Shown one piece after another: positions 10,310 through 19,960 of a DNA stretch of 64,000 nucleotides. The position numbers were made by a program, and so were the translations under genes. The notes under the pieces are model-generated. The model searched no databases. It was not told the DNA's origin and was given only the letters and a program-made list of their open reading frames with translations. The DNA is from Ottelia alismoides. Lineage: Eukaryota > Streptophyta > Magnoliopsida > Alismatales > Hydrocharitaceae. The DNA lies in NCBI GenBank assembly GCA_037367405.1, contig JAZKJV010000389.1, forward strand, positions 496,001-560,000. Reading direction: 5' to 3'. Within the stretch, counting starts at the first letter, position 1; every line of letters starts with the position of its first letter.

Positions 10310-10875
10310 TCAGAGGGAGAACATGGCATAGCATTTGCAGAGGAAGGTGATCAAAAATGAAGGTACCACAGATATGGTGAGACTGGTCCAGTAGTATAGT
10401 GAAATGCCAGCATGAGGAGGTTGGACCAGTCTGTAGAGCCCCTGTTGCTCACGGCTACATCCAATCAGCATGCCTATGAGTATGTCTTGAAACACAAGAG
10501 ATAATGGGTCAAAGATGGCACGACAATGCAGATCCTTAATAATCTGACTAATGGAAAGTAAATTCATCTGAAAGTCAGGAGCATATAAAACATTCTGAAG
10601 GAGCATGGACGTCGTCAAATGCATCTCCCCTTTCTTCTAATGGATAAGTGGTCGTCATTGGCAATGACAACCCATCTACCAGGTGGTATGGTCCTGTAGT
10701 ACCTCAATTGTGCTCTGTCTCCACACAGATGGTGGAAAGTACCATAGTCTATAATCCACTCTGTCATATCTGCGCCAGTACTACCAGTTAAAGCATAAGA
10801 GATACCTGAGGAGCTCGAAGAGGTTCTGGTTGTGACTGCGGTATCTGTAGTGGTGGTTCCAGCAACAGGAGTCAT
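10310..10875 (-). pseudogene. Copia-2 protease and pre-integrase region
   Basis: The minus frame at 10875-10615 gives MTEWIIDYGTFHHLCGD. This is the protease active-site segment in which the usual DSGA reads DYGT, so the Ser next to the catalytic Asp is lost. The next frame (10624-10310) gives VLYAPDFQMNLLSISQIIKDLHC and CSREQQGLYRLVQ, the pre-integrase domain. A frame change joins the two. The changed active site argues for loss of protease function. Confidence 0.75.
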
Positions 10876-11755
10876 GATCTCTCGAATACGAGAGACAATA
10901 TCATCCAGGCGAGGATCGTCCTATGAAGCAAGTGTATCTGAAGGCTCAATATGTTCTGCTACGCGATCAGAAATGAGATATCCATGCTTTTGGTAGCATG
11001 TATCCTCTGCATGTCTCGACCGACGACATAAGGTACAAGGACCATGCAGACGTCCGCCGCCTCTGCCTCGAGGGGTACGTCCTCTAGATTGGGTCGTCCC
11101 TCCTCGGCCACGAGAAACGACCATAGCTGACGAGAGTTGGGGAGTGGTCGTAGAACGCATGATAATCCGGCTGAGACGGCTATAGGCCTCCTCCATGGGA
11201 TGTATGGTAGCTCTAGTGAGATGTTGAGTACATGATGTTCATACTCAGTATCAAGGCTGGCCATGAAAACTCCAACCATCGTGGAGTTCCTATATGCCTT
11301 CTATTGTTCTAGAGATGTTGTAATAGGCATATAGCTATGAAGCTTCTCGAACATACCATGGAGTGAAGAGTAATACACGTGCAGAGGACAAACATTCTAC
11401 TAGGCCTTGTAGATATCAAACTATAGCTGAAGAATCTTGGCCTCATTCTTCGCTTGAGCATAGGTGGAAGCCAAAGTGTCCACATCGCCTTAGCGGTGGG
11501 ATGGTTCAGAATATCATTGGTTATATTTGTGGTGAGGGTCCCACATAGCCAAACACGCTCATATGTGTCTGCTTCAAGAAACATTTACCCTAGTCTTATT
11601 CGTTAGCTCTTCCAGGATGTGCTTCTTGTTGTTGCACTGCATGAGGGTGAGAAACTGCATGGACCACAACTCATAGTTGGTCCCATCCATCTTAGCGATG
11701 GGAGCCGACCCTTAAAGGCTCCATACGAAAAAATGCCACCTTTGTTCTCTGACAT
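10876..11755 (-). pseudogene. Copia-2 gag, broken
   Basis: The ATG at 11755 (minus) opens MSENKGGIFSYGAFKG and continues to KMDGTNYELWSMQF, the start of gag in this copia lineage. Frameshifts break it at about 11590 and 11310. The C-terminal part (11196-10921) has an RG-rich stretch and the zinc knuckle CTLCRRSRHAEDTC, with the CX2CX4HX4C spacing kept. Gag would form the cytoplasmic particle and bind the RNA. Confidence 0.75.
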
Positions 11756-12295
11756 GATAGTAAAACGACCGAACAACGGAACTCAATTGGGGAGTAGACC
11801 GATATGAACGAGTCTACACGATCATACGGAGGATTGGTTTACGTGTAGACTCATACAACCATCCTCATCAATCTACGTTGCTCGCTAAGGCCGGAAAACC
11901 TGATTTATATCTCTGAAATCACGTTTTTCGGTCAAAATCAGACCGGTTCAAACCGCAGAACGACTCGCAGAGGTGCACAGAGGCACACGGGAGGGCCAGC
12001 AACGGGCTTAGACAGTCGAGGCAGCGGCCTGGGAGGGCTGGGGCGGCGGCCAGAGGGGCTTGGGAGGCCGGGGTCGCGGCCTGGGCTGCTGCCGGAGGGG
12101 GGCGGCAGTCTGGGCTGCTGCTGGAGGGGCCTGGGCGGCTGGGGCAGCAGCCTGGGTGACGGCCTAGGCTGATGCCAGAGAAGGAAGGCGATGGCGGGGG
12201 GTGGGGGTGGGGGGGCGAGCAGCGGCGGCCGAGGGGAGTGCGCGCGGGTAGAGTTAGGGTTTGGTGGGATGCGGGAACTTCGATCTAGGACCGTC
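11756..12295 (-). other. 5' leader of Copia-2 with a proline-rich frame
   Basis: The leader is G+C-rich with short repeats of the type GGGGCTTGGGAGGC. A 131-codon minus frame (12333-11938) is rich in Pro, Arg and Ser and overlaps the primer-binding site. It has no domain and is probably a by-product of base composition, though similar frames occur in the leaders of Copia-4 and Copia-5. Confidence 0.5.
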
Positions 12296-12307
12296 ACTCC
12301 GATATCA
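12296..12307 (-). other. degenerate primer-binding site of Copia-2
   Basis: The minus strand reads TGATATCGGAGT, two to three changes from TGGTATCAGAGC, directly beside the 5' LTR. Confidence 0.7.
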
Positions 12308-12442
12308 TGCAGAAGGAAAAGAATTAATTGCATTAATTAGATGCCATAAGGTTCTCTTATATAGGAGAGGAACCTATTGGGAAAATTACAAGAAAAAGAA
12401 GATAAAATAAATAGATAATATGAAAAACAAGAAGATAACTCA
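12308..12442 (-). repeat. 5' LTR of Copia-2
   Basis: 135 bp, aligned with 6405-6536. It contains CCTCTCCTATATAAGAGAACC-like sequence on the minus strand (12350-12369), the TATA box. The right end is placed at CA (12442), where similarity to the other LTR fades. Confidence 0.75.
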
Positions 12443-12954
12443 TATCTCAAAGAGGCCCAATTGGGATGTGATGCCAAGAAAAAAATAGAGGAGGTCATTT
12501 GAAGAAAAGGGAGAAAAGCTTATAAAAAAGGGAGACATCCTATTAAAAAGAGAGAGAATAGCTTAAAAAAGGGGAAAATCAAGAAAAAAAGGAAGAGAAA
12601 TTTTGTTTTTTTTTCTGTTCTATTCTTCTCCCAACTTAGTCGACATCATTTTTTCCAACAAGTATGGGGAAATGGAGGAGTATTATGTGAGAGATCCCCA
12701 TACTCTTGATGTGGGATCAGGGTTTTCGTATGGACCATGTATGATAGAGACATATGGTAGAGGCTTGATTTGGAGAGATTCATATGGATTCCAGAGTAAA
12801 GATCTCATTCTCTAAGCCAGTGTGGGAGAGACCTAATTCTCCAATGAGGATACTCAGTTTCAGATTCCATCTCCAACAACCGTGAATACCAACGAGGAGA
12901 TTCCCACGTCTTTCTTCAATTTGGCCCTTCAGAGAGATGGAGTAGTTATGGACC
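12443..12954. other. purine-rich unassigned segment
   Basis: Purine-rich, low-complexity sequence (12470-12600), then a stretch with no recognisable coding. It probably belongs to the internal region of the element whose LTR is at 13391-13645, since nothing separates them. Confidence 0.35.
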
Positions 12955-13215
12955 AACGTTCTCTGACAAGGAGACTCATTTTGCTTCAGATGACTTTTCG
13001 TAGTGTAGAGCACACGTTCTCCGACGAGGAGGCTCGTTTTGGTTCAGGTGACTCAACGTTGTACATAGCATACTTTCTCCGACGAGGAGACTCTGACTCA
13101 TTCCAGTTCAGGTGACTCAGCGTAGTATATAGCGTACTTTCTCCGACGAGGAGACTCAGTTCAGTTTCGACAACGTAGTACATAGCACATGTTCTCCGAC
13201 GAGGAGACTTGGTTC
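12955..13215 (+). repeat. five tandem units with core TTCTCCGACGAGGAGACTC
   Basis: Units start near 12957, 13017, 13074, 13138 and 13191, 53-64 bp apart. Each has TTCTC(C/T)GAC(G/A)AGGAG(A/G)CT followed by a GTTCAGGTGACTCA-like and a CGTAGTACATAGC-like segment. They lie about 180 bp before a polypurine tract, so this is a tandem array in the 3' non-coding part of a copia-type element. Confidence 0.8.
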
Positions 13216-13378
13216 GCACTCCAACCTTTCAATTCCTCCTCACCAGCATGATATGAGAAGCAACATCCTCAACAAGCAACACGCAGAGTTTGCGTGGAGT
13301 TGATATTATCAGTAGTGTCTTGTATTTTTTGAGTGTGCTTTCTTTATATTCGTCCAAGCTGAATATTGCATGCTCCAG

Positions 13379-13390
13379 CTTGAGGGGCAG
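13379..13390 (+). other. polypurine tract before the LTR at 13391
   Basis: CTTGAGGGGCAG follows CTCCAG and precedes the TG of the LTR. This is the same arrangement as in the copia elements of this window, with one C inside the G run. Confidence 0.65.
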
Positions 13391-13645
13391 TGTTAGAGCA
13401 CACGTCTAATAGTCCCACATCGTCTATTAGTGGGACATGGTCATTATGGTGGGGTTATATAAGAAGCCCCACACCTTATGTATTCAGTACGAGAGAGAAA
13501 TAACAAATTATCCGGCCCTTTAAGGCGGTTCTCCCGTGGTATCATCCTGCTCTTTATGAAGTAAGGTTTCACGTGAAATCATGGTGTTCTTTATTTTTCT
13601 TTATTCTTTATCTCTGGCTACGCTTCTGCGTTGTCGTTTTCTACA
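13391..13645 (+). repeat. LTR of the Copia-A family (Copia-B 3' LTR)
   Basis: 255 bp from TGTTAGAGCACACG to TTTTCTACA. It shares AGTCCCACATCGTC, the TATA box GGTTATATAAGAAGCCCC, the CTCCCGTGGTATCATCC segment and CACGTGAAATC with the LTR at 596-917, in the opposite orientation. The polypurine tract on its left makes it a 3' LTR. No pol remnants precede it, so the element may be a non-coding derivative or may have lost its body. Confidence 0.75.
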
Positions 13646-13646
13646 A

Positions 13647-13825
13647 TGTTATTATGTTTATTTTATTTCCATGTCTAGTTTGTTTCCATGTACTCTCTTT
13701 TTATGTGCAACCCTTTGAGGACTATTATTTAATTTCCACGTATTGGGATCTAGCATTTCACGCTATATAAGAAATCCTACACCCTAAATAAAATTCAATC
13801 CATTTCTTTCTTATTTCCTTCTACA
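13647..13825 (+). repeat. 5' LTR of Copia-3
   Basis: 179 bp, matching 46187-46368: CATGTCTA, the CAGGGACTATAT-like segment, CACGCTATATAAGAAATCCTAC (TATA box at about 13763) and the AATAAAATTCAATCC poly(A)-like signal. The right edge CTACA is fixed by the primer-binding site. At the left edge it reads TGTTATTATG where the partner has TGTTGACGTTATTATA, so a few bases are lost. Confidence 0.8.
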
Positions 13826-13837
13826 TGGTATCAAGAG
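13826..13837 (+). other. primer-binding site of Copia-3
   Basis: TGGTATCAAGAG directly after the LTR resembles the Met-tRNA-type site TGGTATCAGAGC. Confidence 0.75.
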
Positions 13838-14263
13838 AGCCGGTCCTAGACCGGAGTTCATACCAAAGAAACCCATCGTTACCGCAATCATCTCCCCTAC
13901 GTGTGGACGAGGGCACCTGCCTTCTGCCCCCTCCTACATGCAGCAAGGTACAACAACGCTCGTATGCAAGGTCCTCCACCACCACCCACATGCAGTAACG
14001 CACATCAAAGCACAACAACGCCCCTATGCGTAGCTCTTCCATACGCAACACCAGAGCAGCAACTCCACCTCTCGCATGGGTCTATTTCCTCGCACAATGA
14101 CCCAAGCAAAGGTCTCTTCCCTGCGCATCATCGGGCTACTGCCCTAGCGCTTCCATGTATGTTCTCCATGCATTATGCAAATCAATCTTAGTCGAAAGTT
14201 GCTACCCTAATCGTCCTCTGTATGCGTGATTAAATTTTTCCAGCACTTCATTAATCTCTTTCT
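13838..14263 (+). other. leader of Copia-3
   Basis: Non-coding sequence between the primer-binding site and the gag start. A 96-codon frame (13901-14191) has no domain. Short repeats of the type CATGCAGYAACGCACA occur. Confidence 0.5.
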
Positions 14264-14824
14264 TTGCCGGTGATGGCCATGACTCCTATTGAGACCAATC
14301 CGCTGATCTCCACATCTTTTATGATGGATCAAGGGACATCTATCAAACTTAAGGGTACACATAACTACTTGTTCCGGTCTCGGGTGTTCAAGGTGATCAT
14401 CGACAGTCAGAGGGAAATATCTATTCTGACGAATGAACCTCTAAAAGAAGTGAACAAAGACTATGTGTCCAGATTTGGGGATAACTATTCGATCATGACA
14501 TGGATGACCAACATCATCGAGTACTACATTATTGCCAATCTCCTTTACATGGATACTGCGAAGGACATGGGATGAACTAGCACATACCTATTCTCAGCAG
14601 ACTACCAAGTCACGACTATCGAACATTTACATGCAAATTTAATCTGTTTCTTAGAGAGAGTGTACTTTTGTGGACTACTATCTACATTTCATCGACCTCT
14701 ATAATGAACTTGCCATCTTTCAACTAGCATGTTGTACCTAACAGGTGGCAGAGAGGTTTGAGTGATAAGTTTACAGTTTTTTTCCCGATCTTTATGTTCA
14801 TTATTAGATCGTGAAGGACCAGTC
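14264..14824 (+). pseudogene. Copia-3 gag N-terminal part
   Basis: The ATG at 14264 opens a 103-codon frame with NPLISTSFMMDQGTSIKL and a YLFRSRVFKVII segment, the conserved N-terminal part of a plant copia gag. VMTWL-like and DTAKDMG segments follow. A TGA at 14573 stands where copia proteins have Trp (DTAKEMW). Beyond it the same domain continues with stops and frame changes (SRLSNIYMQI, DYYLHFIDLYNEL) up to the insertion at 14825. Confidence 0.75.
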
Positions 14825-15208
14825 AATGTTGTAAAAGTCCCCGACTGGCCCAACTAGTAGGTCCGACTAGTATAGTCAGTGGAGTGGCCGACCGAGCACT
14901 GACTAATTCCGACTAGGCCCACTAGTCAACTAATTTTTGCTTGGGGATACCATATTTTTTCTTTTTCAAAAGCAAACTTATTCTAATATTTTATTTAAAT
15001 TCAATTATTCTTTTATTTCATTACGATAATATAAAAAATATACAAACCTATGTAAATATATAAGAATATATGTATAAAAATGATTTACAAATTTAAAAAT
15101 TCAAAGCTGGTTAAAGCCTGACTAAATCCGACTAACCACCCGACTGCCGATTAATCCTTAGTCAGTGACCCAACCGACTGAGTACCGACTACTGACTTTT
15201 GCAACCTT
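14825..15208. mobile_element. 384-bp element with CCGACT arrays at both ends (element 3)
   Basis: The ends are AATGTTGTAAAAGTC (14825) and, on the other strand, AAGGTTGCAAAAGTC (15194-15208), an inverted repeat with two mismatches in 15. Inside each end the motif CCGACT is repeated, three times on the left and four on the right, often as CCGACTA, and ACTAGT also occurs. The middle is AT-rich (14940-15090) without a frame. It interrupts the gag of Copia-3. I see no convincing target duplication, so the superfamily is open; the layout resembles elements 1 and 2. Confidence 0.6.
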
Positions 15209-15322
15209 GGTACTCGTTTCTCATGTTTGATATACTTCCCTCCATCAAGGTCATCTTTGACCATCCACAATAGCTCAAGACCTCCACTGGTCATAAACAT
15301 CCTCCACAGACTGTGGAGAACT
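15209..15322 (+). pseudogene. Copia-3 gag fragment between two insertions
   Basis: About 110 bp of gag-like sequence (LPSIKVIFDHP) lies between element 3 and the gypsy element. It ends in GAACT, the left copy of the gypsy target duplication. Confidence 0.55.
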
Positions 15323-16588
15323 TGAAGAGCCTCCGGTTACCCTACTTAATTCAACCGAATTAACGATTAAATTTTAATGATGTTCGTTGTAGTCGGGTAA
15401 CTTCAGACTATTCAAAAACCACTCAGATTAATGTTCAATTAAGCACAAGCGGTAAATTTATATTTTACTTAGGCAAGCCCAAGGTCGAACTCAAGGAGGC
15501 AGCTTTCTCCTTAGGTAAATTTGAAGTCAATTTCGATTTTAGATTCTCAGGAAAATATTTTTGGTCTTTTTTATGCAACTAAAGAAAATGCAATGCAATT
15601 CAAGCCAAATTTTAAGGTTAAATTTGAAAGATGGTCAAATTAAGTCCAAAAATAATGAAACTTAGCCAGAATATGAAATGCGACTAAACTAAGCTACTGC
15701 AATTTTTTTGGAATTTTCTGACACTTTATGAATTGAATATGAATTAAATATGAATGCAGGGTGAATTTTGCAAAGTTAATTTTAATAAATATCAAAACAC
15801 ATTATTTTCAGATACAAAAATTATTCTAGATACTTCTATGTGAGATGAATCCAGGAAAATTAATAAAACCTTAAAAATGATTAGTTTTGGACCTATTAAA
15901 AATCAATTAAGCAAAATACTAGTTATTTATTCAGGCCTCGTGATGCGTGCAAATGGTTTGATTTTTGAGCATAGTGTAAAACAACTTAAACTAAACTTAT
16001 TGCAATTTTTTGGTGATTTTTGGAGCAACAAATAATTTGATATGGAATAAAAGTCACACAGTGGCGAAACTATGTAAATTTCCACAAAAATATTAATATT
16101 AAATTTTTTGAAGCTCACAAAAATATGACAAGTGTCCACAATGATAAAGCACAAGTTTAACTATAACATGCAATTTTTGGAATTTAAAAATGAGGCTAAA
16201 TGAATGCCTAAATGATCATGCAAACACAGGAACCAAAATGCAAACAGAAATTAAAATTGATTAATTCAAAACATGCGTACATGGATTAAAATGCAATTAC
16301 CTATAATGCAGGGGGTATGTATACAATTTGTCCATAGGAATACATGCGCCTCACGTGACGCGCCTGGTAGGGACTGAAATATAAAATCGAAAACTTACAG
16401 GGGCCTTAGTACAAAATTCCCAGCCCGCACGTGAGAGACACGTGAGGTACTAGGCTCGGATGGCGTCGGTGGCTCAGACTGAGGCTCGGGTGTGCTGCAG
16501 GCTCGGGGTAGCTTCGGAGCTGGCTCGGGTGCTCCGAGCCTAAGGGTCGGGGAAGCGGCTCGGAGCTGGAAACGTAGCGCGAGGTAAT

Positions 16589-16872
16589 CCGTTAGATCGA
16601 GATTGATCCAACGGTTTCTGAAGTAGAGGACATGGCGCATTGTGGATCCGTCAAATCAAGATAGATCTAACGGCGGGGGAAAACTCCTGGAGCGGGCGAC
16701 GTGGCACAAGGAGAACCGTTAGATCAAGATAATCCAACGGAGGTGATGAATCCTGGAGCTAACGACGTGGCTTGATGCGGGCTGTTAGATCCTCACGATC
16801 CAACAGAGGCTGGAGTAGCAGGTGATGGCGACAGGTAGCGACGAGGACCGTCCGATCAAGACGATCGGACGG
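16589..16872. repeat. array of five short inverted repeats, period about 66 bp
   Basis: Five segments of 25-26 bp have the form CCGTTAGATC, short loop, GATCCAACGG: 16589-16614, 16648-16673, 16716-16740, 16782-16806 and 16848-16872. Arm changes are often paired: the fourth has CTGTT with AACAG, and the fifth has CCGTCCGATC with GATCGGACGG. Start-to-start distances are 59, 68, 66 and 66 bp. The other LTR has the same array at 30298-30567. Confidence 0.8.
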
Positions 16873-18048
16873 TGATTGTGCGTCGTCTCCTCTGGGCCAC
16901 CGCCTCCTGCGGCGGTCGTGGCTGTGCTCCAGCGATGGGTGGTCAGCTCCGCTACCTTCTTCCTAGCTCGGTGAAGGTCGCTGGAAGCTCCTGAGCGGCT
17001 GGGACTGATCGTGGAAGCGTCGGGGAGCCGCCGTAGGCTCTGGATGAAGCTGGGGAGGTCCGTAGACCGATGGCGATGAAGGTCGAAGTAGCTCCAGTGA
17101 CGCTTCCGACCAATGAAGAGAATGGTCCCTGCAGGGGTTAGTGACTATAGCCGAAGCGTGCAGGTGCTCACGTGAAGTGCAAGGGGGTGACCGGAGGCCT
17201 ATGTCGTGAAGTGCTGATCGGGCTGGCGTGCTTCTCCACCGGGAAGGCGGAGCTACGGTCGGAGGGGGCTCGATTCATCGTAGGGGCGAATGAATGGTGG
17301 CGCGAAGGTGAGAACTCCAAGGCGGAGCTCAGGCGATAGTAAATGAGATGTGTTGTCGAGTGGAGAAGGCATGGAAATTAGGAGAAAATCGAATGAAAAA
17401 GAGGAAGAAGATCGGAGGAGAATTGGAGGAGGCTACCTGGGAATGGAGGCTCGAGGAAGAGCTTCTTGTCGTCGCTCGAGGGTCGGTACAGGCCCGAGCT
17501 CTAGCAGTTCGTCGAGGAGCCTGTCGGCACAGCGGAGCTCACCGTGGATCTCACCGGAGATGAACCACCGTCTTCGCTCACGTTCATGCTCAATCAATGT
17601 CACTGATGGGTAGAGGAGAGCTCTGGGGTACATCGTGCTAGAGTAGATGGCCGTGAAAGTGGTCGGAGGCGGGGTATCTATAGGGAGAAGGTATGGTTCC
17701 AGGCGATGGAAGGAGTGATGTTCGTGGAGATTATGGAGCGAGGGAGGGGGGTTATGGAGATGGTGGGCTCTGGCGAAGATGAAGAAAATGTGGGCTTCAT
17801 CGTGGGGGTATCGTCGAGTGGAGAAGGTGGCTGGAATGGTGTCGAAATAGAAAAGGGGAGGAGACAACGCGAGGTGGCGACGACATGGCAGAGGCTTTCT
17901 CGGAGGTGGAAGATGATCTCTCGACCGTTGGAACGAGTGATCCAACGGCTTTGAGTGAGGCGTTAAAGAAGGGCTTGGATGAGATCCGGGCGATGCAATC
18001 GAAGGGCGGTGGTCAAGCCATGTGGCGGAATGTGGACGGGGCGTTGGC

Positions 18049-18980
18049 AAGGTTCAGAAATGCGGTATGCGGTATTCGTTCGGTCATGCGGTCTAAAGCG
18101 AGTAAGCGGATATGCGGAGGAGTATACGGAAGTATATGCGGTTCATGCGGTTTATAATATTTTAATTTAAAATATTATAAAATAAACAATAAAATGTGTT
18201 TATGTATAAAAGTTGTTGATCAAACAAAAATCAAAATAAAAAATTTCAAATAAGATAATATAATCAATAAGATATATGATTATGTTTTAGTGTGTATTTT
18301 GAATTTAATGCATATATATACATGTACAAATTTGGATACAACAGGGAATACATGATTCTATAAGAAAACCTTTAATGTATATATACATCCTATAGATAAC
18401 AAAAGCTAAAGAATAATCATAGGTACATATACCCAAAATTATACACATATATGTATCTCCAAGGGATAAAATATGTTGACACAAAATATAGGGGAAGATT
18501 GTTTGCATATAAAATTTACTAGAAACACAAAAATGTAAAGTGTCAGAATGTTAGTCAATTATTTCATGTTTTATTTGATGAATTAAAATGAATTTCATTT
18601 TATAGAAAATTCAAAAAGTAGTTAAGAATTCATTAATAAGTGTTGAGAACAATGGACAAAAATAGATAAGAGAAAAATTATCCTAGATTATATTCCCAAA
18701 TGCAACATATACGAGAATAATGAAAAGATACATAAATACAGATGATGATATAAGATTTGCTCGGAAAAAAAATCGAGTTAATGTGTCATCAACATGCCAT
18801 GGATTAACATGAATCCTATTAGATATGCGGCCGCATATGCGGCCCGTATATGCCGCATATGCGGCCCGCATATGCGTTTTGACCGCATATTGCCGCATAT
18901 GGCATATGCGCTTCGGTCAAGTGACCGAATACGCATATGCGGCCGCATATGCGACCGCATGGACAGCATTTCCGAACACT
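18049..18980. mobile_element. 932-bp non-coding element with CATATG arrays at its ends (element 2)
   Basis: The insertion is proven by the empty site in the other LTR near 31740 (GAGGCGCTGGCGAACG). Here GGGCGTTGGC is present on both sides (18039-18048 and 18981-18990), a 10-bp target duplication. The ends align as inverted repeats: AAGGTTCAGAAATGCGG, and on the other strand AGTGTTCGGAAATGCTG, 13 of 17 the same. ATGCGG occurs six times in the left 110 bp and GCATATGC six times in the right 140 bp, with the full palindrome CCGCATATGCGG at 18831-18842. The interior is AT-rich with no transposase frame. A 9-11 bp duplication is typical of Mutator-like elements, so I read it as a non-autonomous member; the superfamily is inference. 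Confidence 0.75.
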
Positions 18981-19920
18981 GGGCGTTGGCGAACGGTTGT
19001 AACGAAGATCAGACCGTGATCGAAGGGTGGTGATCTCACGGGAATGAACGGCACGGATGGAGGCTATCTAGCAGCACATGGTGAACCACGTGGCGCAAGA
19101 AAGGTGAGGCGGAGATGAATGGCCGTGATGAGATCTGGGATAATGATCCAAGGGTTGGGTTTTAGGCGAGATTGGATGGCCGAGATCTGAAGAGGAAAGA
19201 GGGGGCACATGGCGAGCGGATGAGTGGGCCGCGTGGCGTAACCAGAGGACGCCACATGGCCCAATCAGATTGGCTGAGGAAGAATGTGAAATAAGAGCAA
19301 GAAAATGGCCGAATTTGGAAAAAACTCAAAACATGAAAGTTGTAGATCTCGATGAGATCTATAAGTTTCATGTTGATCAAAAACGGAAACAAGGTCAAAA
19401 TAAAGTGATAAAATACAAGGGTACAGATATAAATACATATAGTATACAAGGGGGCCCAAACCCAAGTTTTGCATATGAGCTCCGATTTAAATGAAATTGA
19501 TCTCATTTTGAAGGTCTCTGAATGAGTATTATTTTAAAAGTGAGTAGACCTAGATAGGAGGTTGTAAGAGAGAGAGATATGTGTATTTTAAGGTCCATGG
19601 TTCTAAACTTGGATTGGGTTTTTATTAGCCAATTTTACAAGTTAGCAATTTTTTGGTATTTTTCTTGTATTAGTGTTAGTAATATATACAGTATAGAGTT
19701 GAATTTATGGAGTTCAGAGTTAGTATAAAATACATACAAGTAGGTGATTTTTACAAGTGAAGCTGGCTTCTTATTTAATGAAGATGTGGATGCTAAAATG
19801 CAGATGTTATCAATGCATGTCTGAATGCTAATTATGCAATATAAGTAGAAATATGCCTCTAATTACTCGGGAACAAAGCTCTATTTTCAACTTTTAGAGT
19901 GTTGAATCACAGATTCATCA

Positions 19921-19960
19921 ACCCCCTATACTTAAACCTTGCTCGTCCTCGAGCAACTAA
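19921..19960 (-). other. polypurine tract and upstream stem-loop of the Athila-like element
   Basis: On the minus strand the sequence TTGCTCGAGGACGAGCAA forms a stem-loop, followed by GGTTTAAGTATAGGGGGTTG and then the LTR. The purine run AGTATAGGGGGTT is the plus-strand primer. A CTCGAGGACGAGCAA stem-loop before the tract is, as I recall, common in plant Athila/Ogre elements. Confidence 0.75.

Larger units (their letters stand above)
6405..12442 (-). mobile_element. Copia-2: minus-strand Ty1/copia element with both LTRs
   Basis: Short LTRs at 6405-6536 and 12308-12442 bracket, in minus order, a primer-binding site, leader, gag, protease, integrase, RT and RNase H, then a polypurine tract. 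Without the 945-bp insertion at 8466-9410 it is about 5.1 kb, normal for a short-LTR copia element. The LTRs have diverged clearly (substitutions and small indels), and every domain has stops, so it is old. No clean 5-bp target duplication is visible (flanks ACAGA and TATCT), so the right edge may be off by a few bases or the flanks have changed. Confidence 0.85.
15323..19920 (-). repeat. 3' LTR of the Athila-like element (carries element 2)
   Basis: The left LTR runs from TGAAGAGCCTCCGG to ACAGATTCATCA and matches 27287-32693 along its length, apart from the insert at 18049-18980. It has an AT-rich part (15400-16340), a G+C-rich part with a hairpin array (16589-16872), and a damaged TATA box CCCTATAGATACCCC on the minus strand (17671-17686). 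The 71- to 205-codon frames inside it are not supported as genes, because the same frames are broken in the other LTR. Confidence 0.9.

Noticed and set aside
17433..18050. 205-codon minus frame in the left gypsy LTR
   Set aside because: The same region in the other LTR (31372-31809) does not keep the frame; the composition is G+C-rich and low-complexity.
18827..18946. Two GCGGCCGC sites as a sign of a CpG island or promoter
   Set aside because: They arise from adjoining CCGCATATGCGG palindromes of element 2.
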